Source of the DNA: Ignavibacteria bacterium
Lineage (GTDB): Bacteria; Bacteroidota; Ignavibacteria; Ignavibacteriales; SURF-24
Reading direction: 5' to 3'
Assembly: GCA_025612375.1 (NCBI GenBank)
Contig: JAAXKN010000006.1
Location: 124,001-188,000 of the forward strand
DNA length: 64,000 bases
The position numbers and the translations under genes are program-made. Every line of letters begins with the position of its first letter. The first letter of the stretch is position 1. The notes under the pieces are model-generated. The model made no database searches. It saw nothing but the letters and a program-made list of their open reading frames with translations, and was not told the origin of the DNA. Below, in pieces: positions 36,387 to 45,550 of this stretch.

Positions 36387-36417
36387 CAAATATATTGTTT
36401 TCCCGGCACCGGTTCAA
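36387..36417 (-). promoter_or_regulatory. Bacteroidota-type promoter of the lipoprotein/barrel B unit
   Basis: On the minus strand TTG (36415-36417), 20 bases, then TATATTTG (36387-36394), all consensus positions matched. The implied transcript starts about 50 bases before the ATG at 36330. Confidence 0.65.
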
Positions 36418-36459
36418 ACGTTCTGTTCCGGGCTAATCATTAGCCTGCCATCTGATATA

Positions 36460-37272
36460 TTATTTCGTTCCCAATTCCTTGAATTTGTCAGCCGGGAATT
36501 TGGTTATTTTACCATCCGGGGTTATTATAAAAACCCATTTTTCTGTCGATACATAATGCTGTGCCGGAAATTTTCTTGACAGAACATAAAGAATATCGGT
36601 TTCAACGGGTATACTTGTCATGATGGCAGTGCTGAACGTCCCGTTTATTTCCTGCGTTTTGTCTTTAACGTACGGCATGTTTAATATGGTCTTGTGAAGC
36701 GTTAATGTATCTGTAATTGAATTACTTTTAATACTGTATGTATATCTTGTGTCTCCGCCAAAACGGTAGGTACTGTAGGAGGCCTGTGCAGGATAAAAAT
36801 ACAAATATAAATTGTCCTTGCCTGCGGGAATTATGGCAAAGTTGTACGGCGGAGCCTCGGGCTTTACAGCTGCAAACATTTTTTCCAAAGCTTTCGCTGC
36901 ATTAAAATAGAAGCCTGTGTTTTTTTGGGGCTCTTTGAAGGAAGTAACTTTACACGTATTCTCCTTAGGGTTGTATACAGCCTCATGGAAAAGAAGAAAT
37001 AAATCAGAGTTATCACTTAATCTGCCGAAGCCCACTTTCCAGATGCCATTTTCCCTTGCTGCAAGGAATGTACCGAGAGTTGACTGATCTGGGTTTGAGG
37101 CCATCAGGGAGTCAGAGGCAACCCAGCAGGCCATGTCATATTCGTATAACTGCCTGCCCAGAGTTTCGACTTTCCTAAGCTCTGAATCATTAATTGTCTG
37201 GCAAAATAAACTACCGGCAAACAGAATGATTATAAATAGCAGATATCTGACTGAAGAGGAAAAAAGTTTCAT
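36460..37272 (-). CDS. Exported protein of unknown function
   Basis: Protein of 270 residues with a signal peptide ending near residue 25 (LFAGSLFCQ); the Cys there does not sit in a clear lipobox. The mature part contains segments such as TLGRQLYEYDMACWVASD, KVGFGRLSDNSDLFLLFHEA and KWVFIITPDGKITKFP. I do not recognise a family. It stands alone, upstream of the lipoprotein/barrel B unit on the same strand. Confidence 0.72.
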   Translation of the reverse strand: MKLFSSSVRYLLFIIILFAGSLFCQTINDSELRKVETLGRQLYEYDMACWVASDSLMASNPDQSTLGTFLAARENGIWKVGFGRLSDNSDLFLLFHEAVYNPKENTCKVTSFKEPQKNTGFYFNAAKALEKMFAAVKPEAPPYNFAIIPAGKDNLYLYFYPAQASYSTYRFGGDTRYTYSIKSNSITDTLTLHKTILNMPYVKDKTQEINGTFSTAIMTSIPVETDILYVLSRKFPAQHYVSTEKWVFIITPDGKITKFPADKFKELGTK

Positions 37273-37407
37273 TTATTGTTCCGTTATGGTTGAAAAACCT
37301 CCCGAAACATAATCATCAGTCTTTCAAGTGGCAAGATAAATTTAAGTCTGTATAATTTATGGCAGCAGGTTTTGCCGCCTGCTGCCGTATAATGGAAAGT
37401 TAAATAT

Positions 37408-38877
37408 TTACTTCATCTTCGACTGGCGTTCAAGCGCCTTCTGGTTCCATCCGGGCACAACATTTTTCAGGAATTCGGTCTTCATTCCAGTCATCTCTTC
37501 AATTTTAAGTCCCACGAAGTTCTGCGCTTTCTGCTTTGTTGAAATGTCAGGTATCGGAACTGCGTCCGTATAGCCGTGTTTTGCAAGAACACGCGTAATC
37601 TGAAGTCTTGCATCCTGAACCCTCTCCATGCATGTATTCAGTATCCTCTGCGATTCCACGGGTGAATGGAAGCTGTATGCGTTGGCCGCAGATACATAAT
37701 CCCACCTCCACTGCGCATGCCTGAGCGCCTGGAGGACAGGCTTCATCTCTTCTTCTGTAGCTCCTTTATCCCAGGCAAATTTTGCTTCAATATGTGCCTT
37801 TGCCAGATCCCTGAGAGCGGTTCTTTTTCCTTCTTCAAACTTATCCTGACGCTCGTAAACATTTCTCCTCAGCTCATCCTCGCTCTCCCTGTGGCAAACC
37901 TGGCAGGAATTTGCGATGTCGTTAAGCGGGCTCTGTATCTTGTGGTTCGTAAACTTAACTCCCCCTTCACTGCGGTAAGGCATGTGACAGTCGGCACAGG
38001 CGAGTCCCCTGGCTGCGTGAATGCCTGTTTTGAACATTTCATAATCAGGGTGCTGTGCTTTCAGCATCGGCGCCCGGCTCAGGCCGTGCGTCCAGTCGGA
38101 GAAGTTCACCTTGTCATAATACCCTTCAATTGAATCGACAATCATCCCCCTGTCCCATGGGAAGGTCAGGTAATGCTCCTCTTTTCCCTTAAAGTAATAT
38201 TCCACGTGGCACTGCGCACAGACCAGCGAACGCATTTCCTGGTGCGTGGCCTTTGTAATATCTTTTCCCTGACGCGCAAAGGCTTCTATGAGTGCCGGAC
38301 GCGTAACGCGGAGGTTCATTGTTTTGGGGTCATGACAGTCCTGGCATCCGATCGGGTTATATATTTCGGGCCCCATATCGAGCCATGTGCCCTTGTAGAA
38401 GTTGGCCACGCCGATCTGGTTCATCACCCTGGGCACGTCTGTACTCTTGCACGTCCAGCACGTTGCAGGCTGTGGAGCAGTTGTTCTTAGAATATTCCTG
38501 ATATCCTGAATTGCGTGGTAATGCCCCCGTCCCTGGTTATAGCCTTTTGAGAATGAGTATCCTGCCCAGATAACCACCAGCTCAGGATCTATATCCAGGT
38601 AATCTATCATTGCGCTGCCGCCGTATTTGCTCCTGAAGGTTGTATCCATTGTGCCAAGATAGCTCTGGTACTCCCGGGGGTAATTTTCGCCCCATTTTTC
38701 ATTTCTAGGCTCCCAGTCGGCAATCGGCTTTACCATCTGAAGAGCTGCCGATTCCTGCCTGCGTTCTACAATTGAAGCGGCCAGCATTCCGATTAGAAAA
38801 ACTATAACAACTGTACCCAGGAAAATCAGCCATCCGAGCCACGGCCTTCCTTTTATTATTTCCTGAATTGGTCTCAT
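37408..38877 (-). CDS. nrfA: Pentaheme cytochrome c nitrite reductase NrfA
   Basis: Periplasmic enzyme reducing nitrite to ammonium with six electrons, 489 residues. The catalytic heme site has the special CWTCK motif with Lys as ligand (140-144); four normal sites follow: CQDCH (178), CAQCH (220), CADCH (294) and CQVCH (325). KFTNHKIQSPLNDIANSC is the usual region before the last heme. The N-terminus keeps a hydrophobic helix (about 17-37) that may stay as an anchor. nrfH is 53 bases upstream, giving the standard quinol-linked NrfHA pair. Confidence 0.96.
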   Translation of the reverse strand: MRPIQEIIKGRPWLGWLIFLGTVVIVFLIGMLAASIVERRQESAALQMVKPIADWEPRNEKWGENYPREYQSYLGTMDTTFRSKYGGSAMIDYLDIDPELVVIWAGYSFSKGYNQGRGHYHAIQDIRNILRTTAPQPATCWTCKSTDVPRVMNQIGVANFYKGTWLDMGPEIYNPIGCQDCHDPKTMNLRVTRPALIEAFARQGKDITKATHQEMRSLVCAQCHVEYYFKGKEEHYLTFPWDRGMIVDSIEGYYDKVNFSDWTHGLSRAPMLKAQHPDYEMFKTGIHAARGLACADCHMPYRSEGGVKFTNHKIQSPLNDIANSCQVCHRESEDELRRNVYERQDKFEEGKRTALRDLAKAHIEAKFAWDKGATEEEMKPVLQALRHAQWRWDYVSAANAYSFHSPVESQRILNTCMERVQDARLQITRVLAKHGYTDAVPIPDISTKQKAQNFVGLKIEEMTGMKTEFLKNVVPGWNQKALERQSKMK

Positions 38878-38930
38878 ATTCTAAGCCCCTGAACTTGTGA
38901 AAGATATATTTTGATTTTTATTTTCTGATT

Positions 38931-39560
38931 CTATTTCGATTTATCTTTTTCCGGTACAGTAGTTCTCAGCCACTCCGGCACTGCCGGCGAGAGGTTAGGG
39001 ACCCTTGCATAAGGTGCCGAGGCCAGGCCTCGCACACGCCCGTGAGGGGTTTCCCTGTGGCAGCTCCAGCATACGGGGCCCTCACCTTTCAGGTAATCTT
39101 TATAAGTGATATTTCTTGCGTAAACCATCTGCACGCGGAAGTAGTGGCACCTTATGCAGTTTTCCTGCACCACCCCTGCCCCTGCTTCTTTGATTGTAAT
39201 TACCTGGGGCTCCAGCCTGAAGGTAAATATTGTTGCGTGCCTGAGGCCGTCGGACGCCTTGAAGAAATATTTGCGCACAAAATTGTCGTGCGGAACGTGA
39301 CAGCCGTTACACGTAGCAACGCGCCCGTGGCTGCTCTTCTGCCAGGTTGCATACTGAGGGTTCATGACGTGGCAATTTACGCACGTCTCGGGATTATCTG
39401 AAAGATAGGAAACTGCATTGGATATGACAAAAACATAAACTCCAAGCCCGGCAAATATGCCGAGCAGTACAATTACCGGCACTTTCCACTTATCGGGAGG
39501 AACAAAGGCATTAACTATTCTTTTTACAGCCGGGACTTTTTGACGGGGCTCTTCCTGCAT
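38931..39560 (-). CDS. nrfH: Tetraheme quinol dehydrogenase NrfH
   Basis: NapC/NirT-family membrane cytochrome that passes electrons from menaquinol to NrfA, 209 residues. One N-terminal helix (about 26-47) is followed by four CxxCH sites: CVNCH, CNGCH, CIRCH and CWSCH; CVNCHVMNPQYATWQKSSH is the quinol-site segment seen in NrfH. The N-terminal cytoplasmic stretch of about 25 residues is basic. A terminator lies upstream, so nrfHA has its own promoter in 39561-39740, where I could not place a consensus. Confidence 0.95.
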   Translation of the reverse strand: MQEEPRQKVPAVKRIVNAFVPPDKWKVPVIVLLGIFAGLGVYVFVISNAVSYLSDNPETCVNCHVMNPQYATWQKSSHGRVATCNGCHVPHDNFVRKYFFKASDGLRHATIFTFRLEPQVITIKEAGAGVVQENCIRCHYFRVQMVYARNITYKDYLKGEGPVCWSCHRETPHGRVRGLASAPYARVPNLSPAVPEWLRTTVPEKDKSK

Positions 39561-39737
39561 ACAGATGCTCCAATAGTTCTTCTTGTAAAGTTACTGTAAA
39601 TCCGCCGGGCGTAGAACTGCCGAGGCTTATCAAGTCAGTATATGTTCCTGGGTACCTTAAGATACGAATTTTGGAGAAAAAGTAAATACTTGAAGCTTAA
39701 ATTATTTAAATACATGCCGGACATGGCAAGCGGGGGA

Positions 39738-39769
39738 AAAAAAAGCCGGAAGGAACGATTCCCTCCGGC
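39738..39769 (-). terminator. Terminator of the small membrane protein gene
   Basis: GCCGGAAGGAA (39745-39755) pairs with 39759-39769 with one mismatch; read on the minus strand it is followed by eight T. It separates 39794-40219 from nrfH. Confidence 0.88.
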
Positions 39770-39793
39770 CTTAGAAACTACTTATGCGGCGGG

Positions 39794-40219
39794 TTACTTG
39801 AACTGCGCAAAAGCATTTGTATTTTTTGTTGGGGCAAACCTGTGCTTGTATCCCGAAGCGCGTTCGGGGTAGTATGCCTGTTTTTCGCCTGAGGCAGTTT
39901 CATTATAAACTACCGTATACCTGCCCTGCCTTGATGAATATTCATTCCTCGGGGCGGGCTGCGCCTGCAGCTGCTGGCTCTCCATCCCATTATATGACGG
40001 ATTGTACTCGTTATAAACACTCAAAGTCTGAGGATAACTCTGCTCCTGTCTCATTTCTGAATAATAGCCATGACTCATCTGCATGCCATATTCCGGCTGG
40101 ATCTGAGTTGTCTGTTCGCTCTTGTTCATCTTGAACACGATGTAGGATATAAGTAACACCAGCAGCAGGAGTCCTGAAAAAAGGGCTAAGCTGATCTGAA
40201 TAATTGGTACAAGTTCCAT
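39794..40219 (-). CDS. Small single-helix membrane protein, Gln/Tyr-rich tail
   Basis: Unrecognised protein of 141 residues. A strong hydrophobic helix spans about 10-31 (LALFSGLLLLVLLISYIVF), followed by a low-complexity tail rich in Gln, Tyr, Ser and Asn, probably disordered; AYYPERASGYKHRFAPTK is the most ordered-looking piece. GGGAG precedes the ATG. It is flanked by the respiratory two-component operon and nrfHA and may be under a sigma-54 promoter (40255-40269). Confidence 0.7.
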   Translation of the reverse strand: MELVPIIQISLALFSGLLLLVLLISYIVFKMNKSEQTTQIQPEYGMQMSHGYYSEMRQEQSYPQTLSVYNEYNPSYNGMESQQLQAQPAPRNEYSSRQGRYTVVYNETASGEKQAYYPERASGYKHRFAPTKNTNAFAQFK

Positions 40220-40254
40220 ACGTCTCCCGGCATTAAAAATTCATAAATAATAAC

Positions 40255-40269
40255 CCAATTATTGTGCCA
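40255..40269 (-). promoter_or_regulatory. Candidate sigma-54 promoter of the small membrane protein gene
   Basis: On the minus strand TGGCAC, five bases, then TTGGG: a full -24 match and a -12 element with one change (GC to GG), with the needed ten bases between the two dinucleotides. Transcription would begin about 25 bases before the ATG. The adjacent operon encodes a sigma-54 activator. Confidence 0.38.
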
Positions 40270-40280
40270 ATTCCGCAAAA

Positions 40281-40356
40281 TGTAAAAAAGCAGGATTTAC
40301 ACTAATCTGAGTGTCTTAAAATGAATCACAGAAGAAGAATGTCTTAAAATGAATCA
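40281..40356. promoter_or_regulatory. Possible activator sites: inverted repeat and a 17-base direct repeat
   Basis: TGTAAA-N9-TTTACA at 40281-40301, then two perfect copies of TGTCTTAAAATGAATCA at 40312-40328 and 40340-40356 (28-base period). The direct repeats lie about 70-110 bases upstream of the transcript start predicted for the sigma-54 candidate, the normal place for enhancer-binding sites. Confidence 0.4.
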
Positions 40357-40595
40357 TTGTGATTACTTCAGTCACTTAATTCATTTTACTTAGAAAATAA
40401 TTTATGCAGTATGATCTGAATCAATGAAAAGCCGGCCTGACCAGATGCAGACATATTTTTTATGATTTTTGAGCCCTGGACCTGAGATTTTATAAAAGGT
40501 AAAGATATTTCAGCCTATTTACAAACTGAATTTTTTGAATTTGAGACACAATTTGCGGGTAAAACGCTGCACCAAGGGTAAAGGCGGAAGTGGAC

Positions 40596-41156
40596 TTAAT
40601 CAGCCGGAAGAGCAACAAAACTGTCCTTAAAGCCGTTATTTGAAAGGATTTCCATGCAGTCGGGGCAGTAGAACTGCCCCTTGATGTCAATTTCTTCAAC
40701 TCCCTGCGAGGAATGCATTACACAATCCCAGCTCCTGCAGTGAATGAGGCCCATATTGTGCCCCAGCTCATGGAGTATTTCCTTAATTGTTCTATCAATG
40801 AAAAGCTTGTCGTTTGTCTTGCCCGAATAAAATTCCTCGTGCAGGCGGCAGACGGATACAATGGAGTGCTTTCCGTTAAGCTGTGCCTCACCGAAGACGT
40901 AGGTAAAGACGGGGACGAACAGATCAAATTCCACAAGCATAAGCACCTTGCCGTCGTAGCCTGAGGTAAGCTTAATGGCATCGGCAATAAGCTGTGTCGA
41001 AAAATATTGCCCCCTGTCCCTGGAGAATGCTGCAGCCGTGTTGACGGGCAGAGAAATGACTGAAACTTTATCCTTAAAGATGCCGGAAATATTTTTTACT
41101 ATGCTGTGTAATACCGAGACATTTGAAAATTCAACAGGAGCAATAAAAAAATTCAT
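40596..41156 (-). CDS. Archaemetzincin-family metalloprotease
   Basis: Zinc protease of 186 residues. The extended metzincin site HELGHNMGLIHC is followed by C(x)4CxM (HCRSWDCVM) and a CPDC pair, the four-Cys second zinc site diagnostic for archaemetzincins (AMZ). No signal peptide, so cytoplasmic. The start overlaps the stop of the sigma-54 regulator gene by a base, so it is translated with the two-component system; its target protein is unknown. Confidence 0.9.
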   Translation of the reverse strand: MNFFIAPVEFSNVSVLHSIVKNISGIFKDKVSVISLPVNTAAAFSRDRGQYFSTQLIADAIKLTSGYDGKVLMLVEFDLFVPVFTYVFGEAQLNGKHSIVSVCRLHEEFYSGKTNDKLFIDRTIKEILHELGHNMGLIHCRSWDCVMHSSQGVEEIDIKGQFYCPDCMEILSNNGFKDSFVALPAD

Positions 41157-42505
41157 CAGGATTTACGAAATCCATATTTATTGATTTTGTTGTACAAAGT
41201 AACGCGGTCGATCTGCAGGGCTTCTGCACTTTTAGAGATATTCCAGTTATTCATCTCGAGCACGTTCATAATATGCCTTTTCTCCATGCTCTCCAGGCTC
41301 TTGTCGCCGTCATCGTCAATCCTGTTGTTCGGAGTCACATGGAACGGCAGGTCCTCAATCTTAATTGAGTCGCCCCTGCCCACAACGAGTGCACGTTCAA
41401 TTGCGTTTTCAAGCTCGCGCACGTTTCCGGGCCAGCTGTAATTGACAAGAAAATCCATCGCCTCGTTGGAAATGTTCTTGATATTCTTGTTCATGGCCCC
41501 GTTAAACTTGTTCATGAAGTAGTAGGCCAGCACAGGAATATCATCGCGCCTTTCCCTCAAAGGAGGCAGGAAAATGGTAAATACATTCAGGCGGTAATAG
41601 AGATCCTCCCTGAATTTTCCCTCCTTGAGGAGGTTTTCCAGGGGCTCGTTTGTTGCGGCAATGACCCTGAAATCGCTTTTGATATTTTCATTTCCGCCGA
41701 CGCGCGTAAACTGCTTTGTTTCAATTACCCTTAAAAGCTCAATCTGCATTTTGGGAGAAACGGTTCCGATCTCATCTAAAAATATTGTTCCGCCGTCAGC
41801 CATTTCAAATTTGCCCTTGCGCTTGTAGTGGGCACCCGTAAATGCGCCTTTCTCGTGGCCGAAGAGCTCCGATTCCAGAAGTGTTTCAGCCAGGGCTCCG
41901 CAGTTTACAGTTACAATCGGGAAATACTTTCTCTTGCTGTTTATATGGATTGCCTTGGCCACCAGTTCCTTGCCTGTTCCGCTTTCGCCACGTATCATTA
42001 CCGTGGTATCCGTCTGGGCTACAGTATTGATAAGGTCGAAAATCTTAATCATCTGGCGGCTTTCGCCTATAAGGTTGTCGGGCTTTATTATCTCATCGAT
42101 ATTATCCTTGAGCTGCTCGTTTTCCTGCCTGAGCGCCCTCTGATGAATGGCCTTTTCAACAATGTGTGCCAGTTCGTCGGGATCTATAGGCTTTGTGATG
42201 TAATCGTACGCACCGTTCTTAAGGGCCTTGATGGCCGTAGGGACAGAGGCAAAGGCGGTTATTAGAATAAAGATGGTGTCCTTGTCAATTTCCTTTACTT
42301 TATCCAGCAGTTCGAGCCCGCTCATGCCCGGCATCTTCATGTCGACGAGCATCAGCTCATACTTGCCCTTATCTATTGTTCTGAGTGCTGCCTCAGCGTC
42401 CTCGGCAGTATCCACTTCGTAACCTTCTTCCTCAAACCAGTGTAACAGGGATTCTCTTACAATTTTTTCGTCGTCTACAATTAATATTCTGGTTTTATTT
42501 TTCAT
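41156..42505 (-). CDS. Sigma-54-dependent response regulator (NtrC family)
   Basis: Transcription activator of 449 residues. The receiver domain has the acidic pair DD (11-12) and phospho-acceptor Asp55 in [10 protein letters not shown]. The AAA+ domain holds Walker A GESGTGKE and the sigma-54 contact loop GAFTGA, and the C-terminal Fis-type helix-turn-helix reads [20 protein letters not shown]. It overlaps the histidine kinase gene by 11 bases and should be its partner. Likely targets are the neighbouring respiratory genes, especially 39794-40219. Confidence 0.93.
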   Translation of the reverse strand: MKNKTRILIVDDEKIVRESLLHWFEEEGYEVDTAEDAEAALRTIDKGKYELMLVDMKMPGMSGLELLDKVKEIDKDTIFILITAFASVPTAIKALKNGAYDYITKPIDPDELAHIVEKAIHQRALRQENEQLKDNIDEIIKPDNLIGESRQMIKIFDLINTVAQTDTTVMIRGESGTGKELVAKAIHINSKRKYFPIVTVNCGALAETLLESELFGHEKGAFTGAHYKRKGKFEMADGGTIFLDEIGTVSPKMQIELLRVIETKQFTRVGGNENIKSDFRVIAATNEPLENLLKEGKFREDLYYRLNVFTIFLPPLRERRDDIPVLAYYFMNKFNGAMNKNIKNISNEAMDFLVNYSWPGNVRELENAIERALVVGRGDSIKIEDLPFHVTPNNRIDDDGDKSLESMEKRHIMNVLEMNNWNISKSAEALQIDRVTLYNKINKYGFRKS

Positions 42506-44102
42506 GTTGATCTCTGCTGTTGTTTTTTCTTAACGGCAAACTTACCTTTATAGTTGTTCCCTTTGGGGAAGTGCTTTCAACTTCAATTTTTCCCTTGTGA
42601 TGTTCAATTATGCCATAGGCAACCGCAAGACCCAGGCCGGTACCCTTCTTCTGTTTTGTAGAATAGAAAGGTTCGAATATATGCGGCAGGTGTTCAGGCA
42701 TTATACCGCTGCCTTCATCTATAATTCTGATGGCCACATATTCTTTTTCATTTACAACCGATACCTTGATGCAGCCGCCGTGCGCCATGGCTTCAATGGC
42801 ATTAATGAGTAACGACATCAGAGCCTGCTGTATCTTCTGCGAATCCACGTTTATCTTTACGCATTCTTCGGGATAATCGGTTACAAGCTTAATTTTATGG
42901 ATCTCCAGGTGATGGTTGATCAGCTGTATGCATTTATCAATTATGGAAACAATGTTTTCCGAATTAAATTCATCCTCACCCCTGTGCGAGAATAGCAAGA
43001 GGTCCTTAACGATCCTTCCGCAGCGCGATGATTCATCTGAAATCAGCTCCAGGAATTCGAGCAGCTTCTTGTTCTCGTCGCTTTCGGGCTGTTTCTGAAT
43101 TTTCCTGGAAATCAGCTTGCTGTAAGTTAAAATGCCTTCCAGAGGGTTATTCAGCTCGTGGGCCACCGTAGCCGAGAGCTTTCCAAGTGAGGCCAGTTTT
43201 TCAATCTGTATGATCTGGTCGTAGATCTTCTTAAGTTCCTCAGTTTTTTCTTTTACCTTTTCGTTAAGAGTCTCCGACCACTCTTTAATTTCCTTATAGG
43301 CCAGGTCGAGCTTGCTTCCCATATCATTAAACTGGCCTGCCATTTTACCCAGCTCGTTCTGCGAGCGTACATCTATTTTGTAGTTCAGGTTTCCTTTTCC
43401 GAGCTCCTCGATCCCCTTTGTAATCTTCTTTACCGGGCGGTTAACGACAATTGAGATAAACAGCCATATGGCAATTGCAATGATTAAGGTAACAAGTATA
43501 GATGTGGCAACCACGTTTGAAATATTGCTCGATATAATGCTATCGGCTTCCTTCATTGAAATCACAACGTCCAGCACGCCCAGTATTTTTACATTCTTAT
43601 CGTGGGCATGGCAGCCGGAATTCCAGCAGTCGTCCTCATTGTAAATCGGGTTTATGAGTCCCAGTACCCTGGAGCCGTCATTTTTCCTGAAGAGCCTTAT
43701 TTTATCTTTTACAGGGAGGATTGAAACGTGCTTCCCATCGCTGTGGCAGGCAACGCAGGCCTCGGCGTTTTTATTCATCAGGGAGGAGATTTCCGTGCTG
43801 TCGGTTGAGAATATCACGCGGCCGAGCTTATTGTATATCCTGATCTTCTCCACGCCTGTTTCCGTTCCGATAGTCTTAATGATCTGATGCACATCATAGC
43901 TATGGTTTAAGAGCATGCTGTAGCGCGTGGATTTTTTTATAATATCGCTCATATTGTACGCATTCTGCGAATATGAGTTCGTAAGGTCTTTTTCAAGCGT
44001 GGTAAGGGTATAGATAGTCTGGAAGCCAAGGTTAACAAGCAGGATCAGCGATATTACTAATATCAGCTTGAAACTTAGTTTATTATAAAATTTGATCTTC
44101 AT
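42495..44102 (-). CDS. Histidine kinase with c-type heme motifs in the sensor domain
   Basis: Membrane sensor kinase of 535 residues. Helix 1 spans about 11-31, a periplasmic sensor domain 32-197, helix 2 about 198-220, then HAMP, a coiled coil, HisKA with phospho-His315 in [13 protein letters not shown], and HATPase with [20 protein letters not shown] and GTGLGLAV. The periplasmic part has CVACH (116-120) and CWNSGCH (159-165, CX4CH), both potential covalent heme sites. It probably senses redox state or a heme ligand. The minus-strand promoter may be TTG-N20-TAGTTTTT near 44128-44156. Confidence 0.92.
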   Translation of the reverse strand: MKIKFYNKLSFKLILVISLILLVNLGFQTIYTLTTLEKDLTNSYSQNAYNMSDIIKKSTRYSMLLNHSYDVHQIIKTIGTETGVEKIRIYNKLGRVIFSTDSTEISSLMNKNAEACVACHSDGKHVSILPVKDKIRLFRKNDGSRVLGLINPIYNEDDCWNSGCHAHDKNVKILGVLDVVISMKEADSIISSNISNVVATSILVTLIIAIAIWLFISIVVNRPVKKITKGIEELGKGNLNYKIDVRSQNELGKMAGQFNDMGSKLDLAYKEIKEWSETLNEKVKEKTEELKKIYDQIIQIEKLASLGKLSATVAHELNNPLEGILTYSKLISRKIQKQPESDENKKLLEFLELISDESSRCGRIVKDLLLFSHRGEDEFNSENIVSIIDKCIQLINHHLEIHKIKLVTDYPEECVKINVDSQKIQQALMSLLINAIEAMAHGGCIKVSVVNEKEYVAIRIIDEGSGIMPEHLPHIFEPFYSTKQKKGTGLGLAVAYGIIEHHKGKIEVESTSPKGTTIKVSLPLRKNNSRDQHEK

Positions 44103-44251
44103 GGAATATAGCTTAAAATTCTCACCAAAAACTATCTAATTATGCCGTGAATTGCAAGGAATTTCACAGGACAAGAGGGTGCTTTTAGAAGAATAATTTA
44201 GGCTCAGCAACAATTCCCGGAGCAGCAGGGAGAAGGAGGGCTTTAAGGCAA

Positions 44252-44288
44252 AAAAGCCTGCCGTCAGCTTTGAGACGGGCAGGCTTTT
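44252..44288 (-). terminator. Terminator of the GcvH-like/NrfCD/cytochrome operon
   Basis: AAAAGCCTGCC-GTC and its complement pair over 14 bases with a single bulge; on the minus strand six T follow. It ends the unit whose last gene stops at 44311. Confidence 0.88.
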
Positions 44289-44310
44289 GAGCAAATTTCC
44301 AGAAAGAGAA

Positions 44311-44805
44311 TTATGAATGCTTAACCATATTCCATTTTTTGTTGTAGTCGAACGGCTTGTATGTCGGGCTGTTCGGGTTATGGCATTTTTTGCACAAAGA
44401 GGCATCGCCTTTACCAAGAATGAGGCCTTTCTGTTTTGCAAGATTGTGATCTTTCATTACATTCATTGCCTTATAGTCGGAACCTGCTCCGTGGCAGCTT
44501 TCGCATGAAACGCCTTCGTCTTTCTTGGCAGTATTAGTAACATGGCAGTTGAGGCATTTATCTGAAGTAGTAGGATCTGAAATTTTCATTTTTGCAGCAA
44601 TGTCTTTTGACTTCTGGCTTTTCAGTGTTTCAAAAGCTTTTGCGTGGTCTGTTGACTGCCATTTTTCGAAAATATTTTTGCCTTTGGCACCCTTGTGGCA
44701 GGCTCCGCAGGTCTTAACGCCTGTAAAGCTTGGCCCTGCAAAACTGTTTGTGGAGAAAGAGAGCATAAGTAACAGGACAAGTAACATACTGAACTGGATT
44801 TTCAT
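44311..44805 (-). CDS. Periplasmic tetraheme cytochrome c (c554-like)
   Basis: Exported cytochrome of 164 residues with a signal peptide (about 1-23). Four heme sites are visible: CGACH, CLNCH, CESCH and CKKCH. The pattern, with FEKWQSTDHAKAFETL after the first heme and VSCESCHGAGSDY, fits the cytochrome c554 / 'cytochrome c family' (PF13435-like) group. It is the last gene of the operon with NrfD and the ferredoxin, so it probably accepts or delivers electrons on the periplasmic side. Confidence 0.9.
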   Translation of the reverse strand: MKIQFSMLLVLLLMLSFSTNSFAGPSFTGVKTCGACHKGAKGKNIFEKWQSTDHAKAFETLKSQKSKDIAAKMKISDPTTSDKCLNCHVTNTAKKDEGVSCESCHGAGSDYKAMNVMKDHNLAKQKGLILGKGDASLCKKCHNPNSPTYKPFDYNKKWNMVKHS

Positions 44806-44817
44806 CTTTTTACATCC

Positions 44818-45549
44818 TTATTTTGATTTATTGAACAATGAGTTTAGAATATTCAAATAATTATCCGTGCCTATTATCTGATAAAGGAACTGCAGCTTTA
44901 CGCCGCCGTCCATCATCGTATAGCCGACATCAGGATAATTCAATTGAATCTGTGTTATTTTTTTTGTCACCTTTACAATATCCCTGTGATAATCGGATAC
45001 AGGAAGTGTGTTTGCATTCATCTCCTCCTCAGAAGCCTTAATGAGGCTGAACCACCTGACCAGCGAATCCTCTTTTTCTTCAGTATTGATCTTACCCAGA
45101 CAGGTAAAACTCATTGGGGAAGTAATATCGACCGATCCCCAATCTCCTTTGATTTCGATTATTCTGTCCCCCTGAGACACGTTTCCCGGACCCACGCAGT
45201 ATTCAACCGAACTGTACTGGTCCAGCAGGTGCATTGCCAGAGGGCTTAAGCCCAGATAAAATGTATGATTAAAAAGATTCTTCAAGACCAAATGATTCTG
45301 CAGATAAGTGTAATTCGAGTTTAATTCCTCGCTGCCGATGTGATCTATAATACGCTGTATCACGTCGTTGCTTCTTGCCGGTTCGGCCTTGCTGGCAGGC
45401 TGAGCCGCGTTTCTGATCGCCTTATCGAACGAGCAGTTCTCACAGTCAAATCCCCTGTCGCAAAGTTTATAACCGACATTATTCGACTCCATCCAGATAC
45501 ATTTAATATCATGAAAGAGCCTTTTCCCCTTATCTTCTTGCTTTGACAT
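44818..45549 (-). CDS. GcvH-fold protein with Cys-rich N-terminus, no lipoylation motif
   Basis: Soluble protein of 243 residues. The head has a four-Cys pattern (CIWMESNNVGYKLCD, then FDCENCSFD) that could bind a metal. The middle (FYLGLSPLAMHLLDQYSSVE, GDRIIEIKGDWGSVDITSP) aligns by eye with the glycine cleavage H-protein core, but the ESVKA-type motif carrying the lipoyl-Lys is replaced. It lies between nrfD and the tetraheme cytochrome. The ATG at 45549 (GAGAA upstream) is used; an in-frame TTG lies at 45561. Exact role unknown. Confidence 0.75.
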   Translation of the reverse strand: MSKQEDKGKRLFHDIKCIWMESNNVGYKLCDRGFDCENCSFDKAIRNAAQPASKAEPARSNDVIQRIIDHIGSEELNSNYTYLQNHLVLKNLFNHTFYLGLSPLAMHLLDQYSSVEYCVGPGNVSQGDRIIEIKGDWGSVDITSPMSFTCLGKINTEEKEDSLVRWFSLIKASEEEMNANTLPVSDYHRDIVKVTKKITQIQLNYPDVGYTMMDGGVKLQFLYQIIGTDNYLNILNSLFNKSK

Positions 45550-45550
45550 T

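Larger units (their letters stand above)
40220..40595. other. Intergenic stretch without a gene
   Basis: This 376-base spacer holds the sigma-54 candidate, the inverted and direct repeats described separately, and an FNR-like ATGAT-N4-ATCAA at 40411-40424 (one base off TTGAT-N4-ATCAA). I see no coding frame or RNA gene. Confidence 0.6.

Noticed and set aside
40411-40424. FNR box (ATGAT-N4-ATCAA)
   Set aside because: It is one base off consensus and lies nearly 200 bases from the next start codon on the minus strand, too far for direct activation; mentioned only in the description of the spacer.
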